Shown: positions 61,290 through 64,000 of the stretch, one piece after another
Numbering within the stretch: position 1 is the first letter of the stretch
Layout of the letters: the number at the start of each line of letters is the position of its first letter
Assembly: GCA_958496175.1 (NCBI GenBank)
Contig: OY292275.1
Location: 24,653,001-24,717,000 of the forward strand
Source: Sisyra terminalis
Taxonomy: Eukaryota > Arthropoda > Insecta > Neuroptera > Sisyridae
Length of the DNA stretch: 64,000 bases
Direction: 5' to 3'
Notes under the pieces: model-generated
What the model saw: only the letters and a program-made list of their open reading frames with translations
Databases searched by the model: none
What the model was told of the DNA's origin: nothing
Made by a program: the position numbers and the translations under genes

Positions 61290-64000
61290 GATTACATAAA
61301 AGAGATTATTAACTAAACAAGTGTTCTAGTTTATAAATACCATCATGATTTTTATTAATATCATATCAAACTTTCAACAGAAGACTGTGAAAATGTTACT
61401 TTTTAATATTTTGTCAATAAAAATTTAAATTTATGAAATTTAATACTTAATGACAATAATATTTGAAAAATATGTGTTTGGTCTTAATAATAAGACTACA
61501 ATAAGCAAAACAGCGTTAGATATATATATCCACCGAAAACTAAAGTGTTAAGTATATAACAATAAATTCACCACAGCTGTAAAAGAATATACGAATAAAC
61601 AGTGTTCTTAACAAAGATATTATTTTTATAGATAGCATGTATAAAGAACGGGACTAAAGGAAGGTCAATAAATATTACAAGTTTAAACATTAATATTACT
61701 TGTGTGTATGAAAGTATCGATGGATTGAGTGTTGTTATAACTATTTTTAGTATCAATATATAAAGAGCTCAGATGGCGCAGATTACATTAAAATACTAAT
61801 TTCTAGCTAATAGACTAAGCTACGATTGAAATTAAGTTTATCCTGCTATACTTATTTTTTACTAAACGATAAAAACAATTCAAAGTTGCATATGATCAAA
61901 AAATGTACTGCAAAGTATGAAAAAATATTTTTGCTTCTCAGTAATCTTTTTTTCATCATTTACCACTGATTTCAATTACAGTTTAGTTAAATTATAAAAA
62001 CTCACAATAAAAACTAATAAAATTTAAAAAAAAATGACTAGTGAAATAAAACTTAGTTCCTTAGTTACTTAAACGCCTAACTCCAAGTTAATTGCTTTAT
62101 CACAAAAACTGCCTTTGTATTTATCTTTTTAAAATAAAGCGTGAGAAAAATACTACACAACTTTTGTTGGAACCCAATTTTTTTGGAAAAAAAATATATA
62201 TAATATTAAGAAATTAGAAACTCCCAAATCTTTGCAGATGCGTGTAAATGATGAGAACAAAGTGTGTTGAGGTATGTTAAGGTATGTTGGCCGGGTAGTT
62301 CTATTTAGCGGTCGTATTTTTATTCCAAAATAAATGGAAAAGAATCAAACTTGTTTTATATGAGGGAGGAGAGACTTCAATTTCAAAATGTCTTACATGT
62401 CGACATGCATACATCTTGCAATTTTTAATTTAATTTCCTTTCATTGCATGAGCGAATGGCTTAATGGAATGATTTTCGATGATGCTTCAGATTTTCCATC
62501 AAGAATAATTAATATTTAGAGAAATTGTTGTAAAGAGCCTCATTTTTTTCATTTATAATCTTTTCTTGGCTATAACTTTACAGTTGTCTCTATAGCAGTA
62601 TTACATTTTAATCTTTACTGTTGTAAACAGTGATAAAAGATGCATCTATTAAATACCAGTCAATCAGTTGATTTTATTTTTAGACATATTCCAATGATCC
62701 AATGTAAAATTTCATAAAAAGTACAATTACCGAAAACGTCCAACCACAAAGACCTTCAAACTAGATGTAGGATAAATTGGATTACTTAATAGTTATAATA
62801 GCTAATCCAACATAGTTTTTCAAGAAAACCACTGTAAACTCCTTAAAATGACTTTTCACATCCGATTTGTATGAATTTTGAAGAAATAAGAGTAATATAT
62901 ATCATCTCTCACAACACAATATACTTATTACCTATATCATTTCAATTTCTGTGGGAATCTTTAAAAGAAACCTTTTCCACCCGATTGTATACAAAGTTTC
63001 GATAATTGGGTTGAAAAAAGTTCTGTTGTTTTTTCATTTGCAAAAAATATAATAATTTTACTAACTTGGTTTACATTGAATCATTTTGTACGAGGGAAAA
63101 ATGTTTCATAAAATTTTAATCAAAGTATCAAAGTACATATTTCTTTGAAATATTTGAAAAGCTTCAATAAAATGTATATTGTATAAAATCATGAAGTTAA
63201 ATAAATTATAGCCATAATGAACGTGAGATTTTCATCAAATGATATCAGGAGAAGTCAATTTGTTCCCTCAACGTACAGCCTGAGGGAATTCCGGGAGCAC
63301 TCCCTTCTGTAAAATTCAAATCAAACTGTGATCATTCCACGCTAATAGCGCCACTATGCCAACTTTATACTGCTATTCAATTAACTAACAGATAACACAA
63401 CCTTTTTATAAGCTACATTATTGCATTATTCATTATCGAATTTATTTTCCATAGGGAGAGTAAACGTTATGGGGAATTAAATCACAAGAGGGTAACATTT
63501 GATTCTAGCATCTATTGAACGGAACTATTGATACTTTTTTTTTAAGAAAATAGCAATTTTATAAAATGTTGATAACTTTTCGTAAAATATCGACGGAAAA
63601 TAAAATCAATCTTTTTTCATCAATTAATTGCTTGGAAAAATACAAGTAAATTTATATTTGACGTGTGAAAAAACACTTAAAAATTTTAAATATACCCTAA
63701 AAACATTATCCAAGAGCGGCGGACAACTAATTTTCCATTAATCTTCATAAATTGACCGTGTCGTATCACGTAGTCAAAGTTTTAGTGCGCTGACCCGCAC
63801 GCCACTATCAAGAATAAAATAAAAATTAATCATTAAGTTATTTTCTTTGAACAGGGCCGGCCAAATAAAAATATTTTTGAAACTTCCAGTACAAATCAAT
63901 CATAATTGGTGTGATAGTTGAAAATGTATGCGAAAGAAAAATTGAATGCAGAAGTATTCAAAATTTTTAGCAACCCTTAACTAAAAAGTTACGTTCTGAT
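61290..64000. other. AT-rich non-coding stretch to window end
   Basis: No gene is recognised. The hairpin pair at 63263-63304 is listed separately. Small GC-richer spots at 63700-63860 (GAGCGGCGGAC, GTGCGCTGACCCGCAC, GGGCCGGCC) have no usable open frame. Confidence 0.45.
63263..63304. repeat. two adjacent perfect hairpins
   Basis: TTCCCTCA (63263-63270) pairs with TGAGGGAA (63281-63288) across a 10-base loop. Immediately after, GGGAG (63293-63297) pairs with CTCCC (63300-63304). GGGAATTCC at 63284-63292, an NF-kappaB-like word, overlaps the join. This could be a structured RNA element or a regulatory site; function is unknown. Confidence 0.4.

Noticed and set aside
1..64000. CRISPR arrays, bacterial operons, rRNA or complete tRNA genes
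   Set aside because: No regularly spaced repeats, ribosome-binding-site-led gene runs, rRNA signatures or full cloverleaf sequences were seen. The window is eukaryotic in character.

Overview
The window looks like nuclear, mostly non-coding DNA of an arthropod, most likely an insect. By eye it is about 70-75% A+T. It has long stretches without genes, many decayed short inverted-repeat DNA transposons (hAT-type with 8-bp target duplications, others with TA duplications), one isolated LINE RNase H fragment, and scattered TAGGTACCTA-type words of the kind common in aphids and Lepidoptera. I could not resolve the species. No complete, recognisable protein gene, tRNA, rRNA or CRISPR array was seen, and the density and length of open frames are about what chance gives at this composition.

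Layout. 0-9.8 kb: plain AT-rich DNA with two abutting hAT-like elements (5.7-6.7 kb), a GC-rich island (about 8.4-8.5 kb) and a third hAT remnant (9.55 kb). 13-18.6 kb: a TA-flanked MITE and two members of a long-TIR MITE family. 19-26 kb: GC-richer patches that could be small minus-strand exons (19.1, 20.9, 25.7 kb), a promoter-like block with two NF-kappaB-type sites plus TATA and a splice donor (21.2-21.55 kb), a hAT MITE (23.3 kb) and a TA MITE (23.8 kb). 28-41 kb: inverted-repeat elements at 28.5 and 30.1-30.4 kb, dispersed repeat copies, a young 225-bp MITE with perfect 8-bp target duplications (39.5 kb), and a GC-rich 57-codon frame (41.0 kb). 45.7-47 kb: a 1-kb foldback whose arms carry a hammerhead-ribozyme-like sequence, with an (AT)n core and a further copy next to it. 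49.7-53 kb: hAT ends, a tiny pogo-like palindrome, a LINE RNase H scrap and another hAT MITE. 53.8-64 kb: a Lys-rich 79-codon frame, a signal-peptide-like candidate first exon on the minus strand (56.4 kb), a decayed coding-like block (58.5-59.7 kb) and more repeat copies.

The best-supported content is therefore mobile DNA. Two ideas deserve testing. First, a dispersed repeat family shows a recurring hammerhead-like core (CTGANGA, stem, GAAA, palindromic ACGCGT), which would fit Penelope-like elements or retrozymes. Second, several small GC-rich minus-strand frames with plausible splice sites could be exons of one gene with very long introns. All coding calls here are low-confidence and need transcript evidence.
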